Positions 34,945-44,591 of a DNA stretch of 64,000 nt are shown piece by piece (position 1 is the first letter of the stretch; the number at the start of each line of letters is the position of its first letter). This DNA is from Nemophila menziesii. Taxonomy: Eukaryota; Streptophyta; Magnoliopsida; Boraginales; Hydrophyllaceae. Location of the stretch: assembly GCA_029959085.1 (NCBI GenBank), contig JARWIR010000005.1, positions 34,279,350 through 34,343,349 on the forward strand, in the 5' to 3' direction. Under the pieces are notes generated by a model that searched no databases, was not told where the DNA came from, and saw nothing but the letters and a program-made list of their open reading frames with translations. A program made the position numbers and the translations under genes.

Positions 34945-35196
34945 ATGTTGTTAATTGAGAGGTCTTTTATGAGAAGTTTTTTAAGGTTTGGTTTTATTGC
35001 TATGTTAGTATGTGCAATGGCTTCGACAAGATTATGCAGTGCAAGAGTGATCAAGGATAGCCATGACCATCGGGGTTATAAAGATTTATTTGAAAGTCAA
35101 CTTCCAAGAGGACCAGTGCCTCCTTCTGGTCCATCTCTATGCCATAACGGTCAAAGCAAAGTATATTTTACTCAAGATTATGTTATGTGTCCGTAG
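34945..35196 (+). CDS. Small secreted signalling peptide precursor, IDA-like (IDL) type
   Basis: This 83-residue frame has the layout of an IDA/IDL prepropeptide. A hydrophobic signal peptide ends near CSA (about residue 33), followed by a short variable region and a conserved box, LPRGPVPPSGPSLCHN, at residues 51-66. In Arabidopsis IDA the mature peptide is PIPPSAPSKRHN, which is perceived by HAESA-type receptor kinases with SERK co-receptors to trigger organ abscission and related cell separation. Here SGPS replaces SAPS and Cys replaces Arg before His-Asn. A 17-residue tail follows, also with a Cys. The start at 34945 is the first in-frame Met; Met at 34969 is an alternative. It is intronless, as known IDL genes are. 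A PIP/PIPL peptide (SGPS core) is the alternative. It sits alone between a LINE and a CACTA element. Confidence 0.7.
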   Translation: MLLIERSFMRSFLRFGFIAMLVCAMASTRLCSARVIKDSHDHRGYKDLFESQLPRGPVPPSGPSLCHNGQSKVYFTQDYVMCP

Positions 35197-35699
35197 CTTA
35201 ATTTAGAAATTAAACATCAAGACATAGATGAGTTTAATTCTAAAACATTCTTTTTGTTCTTTGTACTTGGGGTGGTCAAATCAGATTACCACATGGTAAT
35301 TAATGTATTTCATGGCCAAATATCTGTAATTTGCCGATATATACCAGGAAGTATCAATTAATAGGTCATAGCCATATTCTTTTTCTTCCTCTTGTAGCCT
35401 CTGAGTAATTATTTAACGCTCTTTGAATTATCTTTTTTTTTTCCGGAGTTCTTTGAGTTATCATTTTGACAAGGTTTCAATGTTTCAAACTTACGACTCA
35501 GCTATCGGGTAATTCTCGTGCAAAAACGAAAATATTTCACAATGTATTTTCAATTAATTTTGGATCAGTTAATCTTTCCATTGATAAAATTAAAAAAATA
35601 TTAAAAGTGGAACCATCATCTTAAAGACCTTCTATGTTCATACTTTTGAGCATATAGATGAGACAAAACAATTAAATATTGTATCTGGCAAATTGTATA
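35197..35699. other. 3' flank of the peptide gene
   Basis: AT-rich DNA with AATTAA-type signals soon after the stop codon near 35205-35215 that could serve polyadenylation. No further gene is visible before the CACTA end at 35700. Confidence 0.4.
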
Positions 35700-35985
35700 C
35701 ACTACAACGCCAACGGATATGGTCTTTAGCGAGGACCGTCCATCGCTAAAGACAGGGAAAGTCCTCGCTAAAGACTAAAAAGGTCTTTAGCGAGTACCGG
35801 TTTTCGCTAAAGTTTCGTCGCGAGAGACAGTCACTCGCGACGACTTCTCGTGTAATCGCGTGAGGCATCTCTTTTTAGCGAGGACAGTAAGTCCTCGCTA
35901 AAGATAAAGTCTTTTGCGTCGACATAGTCCTTGCTAAAGACCTTGTCAACTGCGAGGACTTTGTCGTCGCAAAAGACTTTTTTTT
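35700..35985. repeat. CACTA terminus and subterminal repeat array
   Basis: After the CACTACAAC end, units of CTTTAGCGAGGAC occur in both orientations (35721, 35745, 35771, 35791 and others), mixed with TCGTCGC/GCGACGA units. In CACTA elements such subterminal repeats are bound by the element's TNPA-type protein to bring the two ends together. Confidence 0.85.
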
Positions 35986-36319
35986 TTCTAAATTGTATTT
36001 TTATTTCAATTATATGATTTAATTTTTTGTTTTTCTTTTATTTATTTAATTGTTTTGATTTTTTTTTTATTTATTTAATTCTATACATGAAACGAGAAAA
36101 AATTATATAATACAAAAACTAAATTAAAAACCATACAGAATAGATAATTAAATTACAAACCGAAAGTCAAAAATAGTTAAAGTCATAAAAAGTCAACATA
36201 TAGTCAAAGTCATGCAAACGTCAACACTAAGGATTAGAGAATATTTTTTAAACAAGAAATGAAGAAAAAAATGTTAGTCAATTAAGATAATATTTTATTT
36301 AATACAAGTTAAAAGAGTA

Positions 36320-36850
36320 CAATTACATGAGCTTGCTCCGCGCCCACATCTTGAAAGTGCGCTCCCAATTCTCGGATTTCTGATCATCGGGTTTCTCTCG
36401 GGACACATAATACTTTCTTTTCATTCTATTCGTGTGGTCGTTGTAGCCCTTACCACATTTATTGGTTATCGTCTCTTGTATATCGCTCAAATCTGGGCGG
36501 GCCTGCCACTCCTCTACCAAAAAAAATTCATGTTTACAAATAAATTAAATTAAATATAATTTTTAAGTTAACGACAAGCAAATAAAAAAAATTAATCGAC
36601 TTACCCCTAATCGAATCAAAATATTTCTGCGCTCATCGTCGGGCACATCTGTCCAGAACCTGTAGTATAGCGAAACATTCTCCCGAATAGTGTGGTTTAT
36701 TACTTGGTTCACGTGATGGGAGTATGGGCCTACCGGGTTCCAGGTTAAGTCGTACGAGCAAAAATCCATCGGAAGCCTACCTCTGTATTTCCGCTTCGAC
36801 TCGTGGACCGTGGCAAGAGTCGTCTTGACCCTAGGTTTTCTCCGGTTATT
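36320..36850 (-). CDS. CACTA second gene, Transposase_24 (Ptta/En/Spm) type, C-terminal exons
   Basis: Two exons on the minus strand encode VGPYSHHVNQVINHTIREN, then FWTDVPDDERRNILIRLG, and after an intron VEEWQARPDLSDIQETITNK with a stop at 36323. The intron, about 36514-36604, has GT...AG borders (GGTAAG donor, TTTGGTAG acceptor). The domain resembles the plant transposase family Ptta/En/Spm, which accompanies TNP2 in CACTA elements and probably contacts the subterminal repeats. Upstream exons would lie between 36850 and 38300, where I could not trace a frame through the tandem repeats. Confidence 0.6.
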
Positions 36851-37019
36851 ACTTCTTTAATTTTACGATTAAAATAATAATTTAGTCAAAATTATGTTTA
36901 CAAAGAAAGATTACCCAGTGCGTTGATGGGATTGCTTGGATTCTGAGTGGGGTCGCGGTCATCCCGGTCTCCATCGTGTCCTCACGGCATAACAGCGGCC
37001 ATCTGATCAAAATATTACA

Positions 37020-37830
37020 ATTCTAAATATTTATTTTTAAAATTCACTAAGACCCTAAATATTTTAAAAATTACAATTTGACCCCTAATTTTCTTCTAAT
37101 TACACTAAGGCACCTAAATTTATTTTTTAAATTCACGAAGACCCTAAATATTTTAAAAATAACAATTTGACCCTAAAGTTATATAAATTACACTAAGAAT
37201 ATTTTAAAAATAACAATTTGACCCTAAAGTTATATAAATTACACTAAGGCGCCTAAATTTATTTAAAATATTCACTAAGGTCCTAAATATTTTAAAAATT
37301 ACCATTTGACCACTAAATTTCTTTAAATTACACTAAGGCATCTAAATTTATTTTTAAAATTCAAAAAGACCCTAAATATTTTAAAAATAACAATTTGACC
37401 CCTAAAGTTATATAAATTACACTAAGGCACCTAGAAATTACAATTTGACTCATAAATTTCTTTAAATTACACTAAGGCACCTAAATTTATTTTTAAAATT
37501 CACTAAGACCCTATATATTTTAAAAATAATAATTTGACCGTAAAGTTATATAAATTACACTAAGACACCTAAATTTATTTAAAATATTCACTAACGTCCT
37601 GAATATTTAAAAAATTACAACTTGACCCCTAAAGCTCAAAAAATTGTTTCTAAAGCACCTAAATTTAATTTAAAATATTCACTAAGTCACCATTTATTTT
37701 AAAAATTACAATTTGACCCCTAAAGTTCAAAAATTATTTCTAAAGGACCTAAAGTTTTTTTAAAATCCTCTAAGGCCCTAAATATTTTTTAAAAGTCAAT
37801 TTAACACCTAAAAATCAAATACTCCACAAA
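37020..37830. repeat. AT-rich tandem array inside the CACTA element
   Basis: About seven degenerate units of roughly 105-118 bp are built from two alternating phrases: CACTAAGACCCTAAATATTTT and AATTTGACCCCTAAAGTT. The phrase CACTAAGGCACCTAAA also recurs in a separate array at 40680-41400. It lies between the exons at 36320-36850 and the 5' region at 38400, so it is probably intronic to the second gene. Confidence 0.85.
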
Positions 37831-38399
37831 TCAAATAATTGGCTATAATTTTAATAACCTAAATTCTAAGTAATTTCTTATTTAATTCCAAAATATAGCA
37901 ACTAAATTCTCAAAAATTTAAAAAAAAAATTGTACAACTAAACATGTTAATTTGTACAAAATTATACACTAAATAATCTCACTGAGGCCCTATTTAAATT
38001 CGGAATTCACAAGGAAGGCAATTTATATCACAAAATTAATTTCTCTAAAAATGGAAAAAAATCAAAAAAAAAATCTAAGCTTGGCTTAGATACCTTTAAA
38101 TCCGAGAAATAGTTGATAAAAGTTAGTAGAGAAGAACCACAAATAAAAAACAAACCAAAAAACCCATGTTAGAACCGTGATTAAACAAAAAAAGGATGGA
38201 ATTTTTTTTTTTTGAAAAACTCAATGAAATCTTACCTTAAATATCAAGGAAATGGTGTTGTTTATGATAGTGGAGGCCTTGCCTTGATTCGTCGGAGGTT
38301 GGTGGAGGTGGAATTGATGATTTGGAGTGGAGAAGAATGGAGGGGGTTTTGAGATAATGATGAACAATGAGGAAGAAGATGGGTTCGGCGGGTTTTTTA

Positions 38400-38610
38400 T
38401 TAAATCCGCCAGGGCTTGAGCAAGGACCTGGTTCTCGCTAAAGACCAGGGTCCACGCTAAAGACCCAAGTTTTGGGGAAGGCGTGAATTAAACCGCCAAG
38501 ACGCGTGCCTTAATTTTTCGGTGAAGTCTTTAGCGAGGAGTTCATCATGATGAACTTCTCGCTTGTCTTTTGCGACGGCATGGTCGTCGCTGAAGACCTT
38601 TTTTAATTTT
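38400..38610. repeat. Internal copy of CACTA subterminal-type repeats
   Basis: Several TCTCGCTAAAGAC, GTCTTTAGCGAGGAG and GCGACGGC/GTCGTCGC units cluster here, about 2.7 kb inside the element, in the same style as both ends. The cluster lies just 5' of a likely start region of the second gene on the minus strand, and a TTTTTTATTAAATCCGCC-like segment parallels the one near 41870. No CACTA terminus accompanies it. Confidence 0.75.
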
Positions 38611-38812
38611 TTTTATGTATAAATACTTGCCTAACTAATTTACATATATATTAAACCTAATTAATTTATATTTTTTTAAATAAAATTTATTCTAGTAAAT
38701 ACCATATATAACATAATTACATTACACATCCTAATAAAAAAATAATGAAAAAGATTAACTGTTTAACGGTTAGACATAATACATTCAAAATACATAATAA
38801 AAAAGAAATATA

Positions 38813-40578
38813 CAACTAATCAGTCTCGTCCCCATCATCAAGTATTATTGGTTCATCATCACTATCAACGTAAAAGACCTTTTTTGCTTGAGTAGCTAGC
38901 ATGTAGGGTTCTTCAGTCCACCAAAAAGTACTTGTGTTGATAATTGTTGCTCCGTGTTCTGTTTTTTGCAGTTACTTTTTTTCATCCGTGTTATACCACT
39001 TACACTTAAACAACACAACTGAACAACCACCAGTGAATTCAACCTCGACAACGTTGACCAACTCACCATAAAATGGTTTTTCACCTATGAAATTACAAAA
39101 TAAACATTTAATATACAAACACCCAACTAAAAAAACAAAAGAAACGAACTTGTGATTGTACAAACTCCGGAATCTTGGGTAACTCTCTTTTCACCCTTTT
39201 CACGCGTTATCCATTTGACCCCATTCAGAGGCAACCACTGTTTATGATCAAAATAAACGACTCCTTTATTCACCCGCACGGAAGGAGTATATTCCATGCA
39301 TTCGGGACAAGCTAAGTATCCTTGACCCGACCATCCTGAAGTGTACGATCTAGCCGGGTAATCATTCGTCGTGAACAACAAACCAACCTTCATCACAAAT
39401 TCCTCCTTCATATGTGCATCCCGTGTAACTATCCCCGTACTCCACAACATTTCCAAATCATCTATAACCGGACGGAGAAATACATCCATATCTTTTCCAG
39501 GTAAACGAGGACCCATAATCAAGAGTGTAAGCATAAACGTGGATTCTTTCATGCATAACCAAGGCGACAAGTTGTAGAGCGTCAGTATAACCAGCCACAT
39601 GTTGTATAAGTTGTTTTGCATGGATAAAGGACAAAACCCATTGATCCCCAACCAAGTCGTATGTTACGTGGTTCACTAGCAAACACCGGATTCCTCTCGT
39701 CAAATTTTTTCCAACTATGACCATCAACGGGATGACACGTCTTCGACGGTACTCTTTCTGTTATGGTGCCAAATCATATCTTTCGCGGTGTGCCTCGAAG
39801 CATACATTCTCTGTAACCTAGGCACAATCAGAAAATAAAGCAGCTCCTTATGTGACACTTTCTTCTCCTTCTTCGGGTCCCACCTTTATTCTCCACAAAC
39901 TAGACATTTCTCAAGATTCTCATTCTTTTTGTAAAACAATGCACAATCATTCAAACACACGTCAATCGTGGTGTATCCCATGCCCAAAGTTTTCAACTTT
40001 CTATTACAATCCGCATAAGAATCTGGTAAGTGATGAGGTTCAGGCAAACCACGACCCAACAATTGAAAAAGTTCGGTAAACGAGGTGTTCGTCCACTCGT
40101 TCTTCGCTTTCACGTGCATTAGCTTTGCTATAAAATCCAAAGAACTCATCTTTGTGCAACTGGGGTACAAATCTGTCTCCATTTCGTTGAACAACGCGTC
40201 GAAAGACCCACGACCACTTCCATTGACATTCTCGTCACGCATCTCGGTGTCACCGGAGTTCCCACCTTTTTCAAATGTTGGTCCCAAATCATGAATTACA
40301 TTACCCATTACATTATCTTCGTTTGGTTGATCCACCGGAATTACTACTCATTCCCCGTGTTTTGTCCAAACCTCATACTCTGGCCAAATACTCCACTGAT
40401 ATAGATGCGCTTGAACAACTTCAGGTGTAAACTTTTGATTATTATAACAATGAGTACACAGACAAAATATTTTACTAGCGTGATCCAATTTCTTGCACGC
40501 AAACTCAATAAACTCTATTATACCCTTGATATATTCTCTTGTAACCTTATTCTTTGACTTAATCCAACTCTTGTCCAT
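38813..40578 (-). pseudogene. TNP2-like CACTA transposase with internal deletion
   Basis: The N-terminal transposase-associated domain (MDKSWIKSKNKVTREY, then CLCTHCYNNQKF) is at 40578-40348. A linker region follows (40335-39886: SFTELFQLLGRGLPEPHHLP, then FYKKNENLEKCLVCGE). Next comes Transposase_21 (39727-39190: GINGFCPLSM, GPRLPGKDMDVFLRPVIDDL, YLACPECMEY). This jumps directly to TQDSGV, then a DUF4216-like end (39100-38813: YGELVNVVEVEFTGGC, VLFKCKWYN). The rest of Transposase_21 and the usual DUF4218 are absent, so a deletion of the middle is inferred. Stops near 40345 and 39745 break the frame unless small introns are invoked. An active version would cut the element at its ends. Confidence 0.75.
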
Positions 40579-40679
40579 TCTCTAAAGTAAATTAAAACAC
40601 TAATTATTATTTCAAATGGTTTAATTTAAATACTACTTAAATCATACAGTTATAAAGATTTACATCAATCACCATATTT

Positions 40680-41410
40680 TATGAAAAAGTAAATAAGGCC
40701 CCTAATTTTTTTAAAATTGTCAATCATACCCCTAAAGTTATTAAATGTCACTAAAGCACCTAAAGTTTAATAAAATTCTAATTATACCCCTAAAATTTAT
40801 TAAATGTCACTAAGACACCTAAAGTTTATTAAATGTCCTTAAGGCACCTATAATTTATTAAAGGTGACTAAGGCACCTAAAGTTTATTAAATGTCACTAA
40901 GGCACCTAAAGTTTAATAAAATTCCAATTTTACCACTAAAGTTTATTAAATTTCACTAAGGCACCTAAAGTTTTATAAAATTCCAATTTTACTACTACAG
41001 TTTATTAAATTTCACTAAGGCACCTAAAGTTCAATAAAATTCCAATTTTACCAGTAAAGTTTATTAAATTTCACTAAGTCACCTAAAGTTTAATAATATT
41101 ACACTTTAACCCCTACATTATATGAAAATCCCTAAGGCCTCTAAAGTTTTTAAAATTACTCTAAAACACATAAAGTTTATTCAAATAATACTTTTTCCCC
41201 TAAAATTTAATTAATACAATAAGGCATCTAAATTTTATTATAATTACACTTTAACCCCTACATTTTAAGAAAAATATACTAACGCACCTAACGTTTAATA
41301 AAATTACAATTTTATCCCTAAAGTTTTAAAAAATTATAAAAAGGCCACTAAAGTTTATTAAATTGTCATTATAGTACCAACAATCATAAACAATTATAAA
41401 GATACCCCTA
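40680..41410. repeat. Second AT-rich tandem array of the CACTA element
   Basis: Units of about 58 bp (CACTAAGGCACCTAAAGTTT followed by AATAAAATTCCAATTTTACC) recur about ten times with drift. They share the CACTAAGGCACCTAAA phrase with the array at 37020-37830. It lies between the first coding block at 40578 and the promoter-side repeats at 41870, so it is probably in the 5' leader or first intron of the transposase gene. Confidence 0.85.
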
Positions 41411-41869
41411 AAAAAATCTAAGTAGTTCACAAAGATCCATACATTAATTTTCCATTAATAAAACATCACCCAAAATTATTATAAATCAATAATCAAATTA
41501 AAATTATAACACAAAATTATAAAATGATTATTATATAACAAAAAATAAACAATATATCACACATAAAGCAATAAAAAATAAACACTACTACTTGCACTTG
41601 TATAATACACAATATAACAATAATTATACAATATAAACAAATAAAAGAAAAAAAATTAGAAAATACCTTTCTTGTGAGATATTGATGAAAAATAATTGCT
41701 TGAAAATTGGACCAAAAATAGTTAGATGAATCGGAAAAGTTTCATTATTGATTGATCTGGATTTTTGTTGAGGATTAGGGAAAAAATTGGGAGAATTTTG
41801 GGGGTTTTTTCTGATTTTTGGAGTTTTTGTTCACAATTAATGGCCAACTGCTGAGTGGTTGTATTTAAT

Positions 41870-42042
41870 ACGGCAAACTCTTTAACGAGGACACGAAGTC
41901 CTCGCAAAAGACTCAAAAATCGTCACAAAATACCCCCTTTAGCGAGAACTCATAACGGGTACTTTTTTTATTAATTTTATTCGCGTAAATTTCCAGCCAC
42001 TTATACACGACGACTTAGTCGTCGCAAAAGCCCGTCGGCAAA
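41870..42042. repeat. Subterminal-type repeats at the broken CACTA end
   Basis: CTTTAACGAGGAC, GTCCTCGCAAAAGAC, TTTAGCGAGAAC and CGACGACTTAGTCGTCG units mark the transposase-side subterminal region. Beyond 42042 the sequence is Athila gag, so the terminal CACTACAA bases are absent. Confidence 0.75.
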
Positions 42043-42059
42043 CAATTGAGTACCCATGT

Positions 42060-42886
42060 AATGGGCATTTTTGTAACAACGATTGGAAACGAGTCCAAGA
42101 AACTCCTACAGCTTCTCCTTATTCCTGACGGAAACTTACAACATCAAGTTGCCCACTAAGTCTGACACTCTGAGGATAATACCTATCGAAAAATGCAGTC
42201 TAAAGTTGATCCCAAGTCAAAATCTCAGCGTGTGGTTGCTGATCATACCATTCACTTGCTCCTCCGGTGAGGAAAAATGGAAACATATGAAAGTACATTT
42301 GTTCTTGGGTTACTCCAGGGGTGACATATGCAACACGTATTTGCATGAAATTATACATAGCTCGAATAGGATCTTCTTTTGATGCACCACTATACTGTCC
42401 GATATTGCTAAACTGATTAATCATACCCGCGTCTGGTCTGAATCGGAATCCTTGAATTGCGGGAGGACGGAGTCCTAGTGGTGGTAAACGGAAAGGTCTA
42501 TAGTTATTCGCTTGGAAGAGTCGCGACCCATCATCTTGAATTTCCACACCATTATTGTTAAGTTGTTGTTGTCCTACCAGAGGAATTGGTAATTGGACTC
42601 CTACCGGTGGAATTGGTAGTACTGGTGGAACTATAGGAAGACCGATTTCATCAAACTGAATTGCGGGATCTTGAGCATTTAAATCTGCCATTGCTTCTTC
42701 TCTTTCCTTTGCTTTAGCTTCTCTCTTTCTTTTGTTTGCTTCTCGAACTAGGATTTCGGGATTCTCAAGGATCACGAGATCTTCAAGCATATACCAAAAC
42801 CTGTAAATCTGAGAAAGAAAGAACAACCCTAAGCGTAAAACCAAAAAAATAGTAGTTAAGCTACTAAAAATTAATACAGGAGTCAC
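42060..42886 (-). pseudogene. Athila gag, second unit, truncated by the CACTA junction
   Basis: The frame runs from 42886 to about 42060 without a stop. The likely gag start is MLEDLVILENPEIL near 42790. It covers the proline-rich N-terminal part (PPVLPIPPVGVQLP), then FRFRPDAGMINQFSNIGQYSG and FFLTGGASEWYDQQ. It ends about where the element meets the CACTA sequence. The equivalent first-unit copy at 49930-49121 has two stops that this one lacks. Confidence 0.8.
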
Positions 42887-42895
42887 ACACTACCG

Positions 42896-42913
42896 TCCCC
42901 GGCAACAGCGCCA
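42896..42913 (-). promoter_or_regulatory. Primer-binding site, tRNA-Asp type (second unit)
   Basis: On the minus strand TGGCGCTGTTGCCGGGGA. It differs at two positions from the site at 50230-50247. It lies 6 bases after the LTR end. Confidence 0.85.
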
Positions 42914-42919
42914 AAAACT

Positions 42920-44591
42920 TGGTGGGTCCTGCTGTGTAGAAAATAATAAAGATAAAATAGAGGAACCACTAACTGCAAGTGTACAATTGTCCCAAGTAGT
43001 ATATGATAATCAAGTTCGTTCTCAGGGACGGATTAGGTATAACTCAAGTATTAATCAGATAATAGTAGTAGTTGCTTGACAGAAAAATAAAATAAAGATT
43101 TTTGTTTTGTTTTTATAAAATTAAAGACGCAAGAAAATAAATTACGAAAATAAAATAAAACAAGTAAAAGAGATTTAAACTTCAGAAGAGAGAGAGTACT
43201 TCATCCTCGCAAGGGTTTCACCTAACCTATCTAATTAATGCTTCTGTCTTAGGGCTAAACTGGTACTACCCCGTCAGGCGATTATAAGCTACTTTCAGAA
43301 GAATACTATGCATCTATTATCTAAGTCTGTAATTAACCCCCCCCCCCCCCCCCCCCATCAAGGTAATCACTTCCCCACCAAAGTGAATAGCCTAATTACT
43401 ATGAGCTAAGTTTGATTCATGACTTCAAAATTAGTGATTAAAACAAAATAATAGTCAGACTTCAAAATTAGTGATTAAAACAAAATAATAGTCAACACAA
43501 AATACCTAGTCTAACTTAAACCATTAAATCCCAAATTCAGAAAACATAAATTAAATAGAATTGGGTTCAACCCATATAGCGATTCTCAAATACTAAATAA
43601 ATTAGTTCATAACGGAATTAAAAACTGAAATAAAATAAAAGGAATTCATATTCAAGTACAGAAAAATAAATTGATAACCTAAAGGGTTGGATGACTGTTG
43701 ATGGAAGAACGAGATTCTTCTAGCTCTAACTTTACCTTGCCTTCTCGCTCTGACTTGAAAACCTTAAGCCTCTTGTGTAAAGAGGAGGCTAAGGGGTGTA
43801 TTTATAGGTGTTAGAAATCCCTAATTCATTGTTACTTATAGTGGAAGACAAGTCAAGAACTCTTTAATTCACAGCCCTAAAAACTAGGAAAGGTAAGATT
43901 CTGCTGCTGATTTGTTTTGGTCATATCTCCTTCAATACTTATCCGTTTGACGCGTTCCAAGAGTCGAAATCACTTGTCTAGGAAAGTTCTATCTATTGGT
44001 CTAGACCATTCTCCCAAATTCCTAGCCAATCTTTAGTTATGAGCTCGTCTTTGAACATGACTGGAATTTCATATTTATTTGGCAGCTTTATCTTTTCCTT
44101 CTTTGCATATATGATATATCCTTCCTTAATCTTCTTATTTTCATGTATATCTCTTTCCTTTACTTCTTAGACTTGACTCGGTCTCTAATTAATTACCATA
44201 TATCTTTTAAAGCTTCACAATAAACAAATAATTAAATCGCATATGCTTTAAAAATTAATAAATCAATAATTCAAGACTAGAAATAAGAAAGTGTACTCTA
44301 AAATTAGAAACTAGAATAACATACTTCCTAACAAACTAAAAATACCCTAAGACTTTAATTCTCACTTCTCCTCCTTGTAGTGGTTTTTCATGAAATTTAA
44401 GAACCTACTAACTTTGCACTAAAAATAACCAAATTAACGCACAAAAGCTCTAAAAATGCAAATAGTCTAATTCCAAAGGGAGAAAGTGTCATATGAGAAA
44501 ATAAGCATAAAAGTCTATCAAATAAGTCAAATATTCACCTAAAAGGATGTCACCAAAGGGATAATAATTAGAACAAATAGGGAGACATCAA
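42920..44591 (-). repeat. Athila LTR shared by both units
   Basis: 1672 bp, TGATGTCTCCC to CACCA on the minus strand, with a TATA box TATAAATA at 43799-43806. Compared with the copy at 50254-52022 it lacks about 100-170 bp (around 43275-43310) and carries a run of 20 C at 43337-43356, plus a duplicated ACTTCAAAATTAGTGATTAA segment near 43420-43480. Elsewhere the two are very similar. Confidence 0.9.

Larger units (their letters stand above)
35700..42042 (-). mobile_element. CACTA (En/Spm) transposon lacking one end
   Basis: CACTACAACG at 35700 is the terminal sequence of a CACTA element, and ATA at 35697-35699 would be half of its 3-bp duplication. Subterminal TCTTTAGCGAGGAC-type repeats follow at 35720-35980. 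Two minus-strand genes, a TNP2-like transposase and a Transposase_24-like protein, lie inside. At 42042 subterminal-like sequence runs directly into Athila gag, and no inverted TTGTAGTG end is present. The transposase-proximal end was therefore lost in a rearrangement. Confidence 0.9.

Noticed and set aside
37020..37830. CRISPR-like array
   Set aside because: The units are contiguous and degenerate with no unique spacers of constant size, and the surroundings are a plant transposon.
44370..44385. TTGTAGTG as the missing CACTA end
   Set aside because: It lies inside the Athila LTR and recurs at the same place in the sister LTR near 51808, so it belongs to that LTR.
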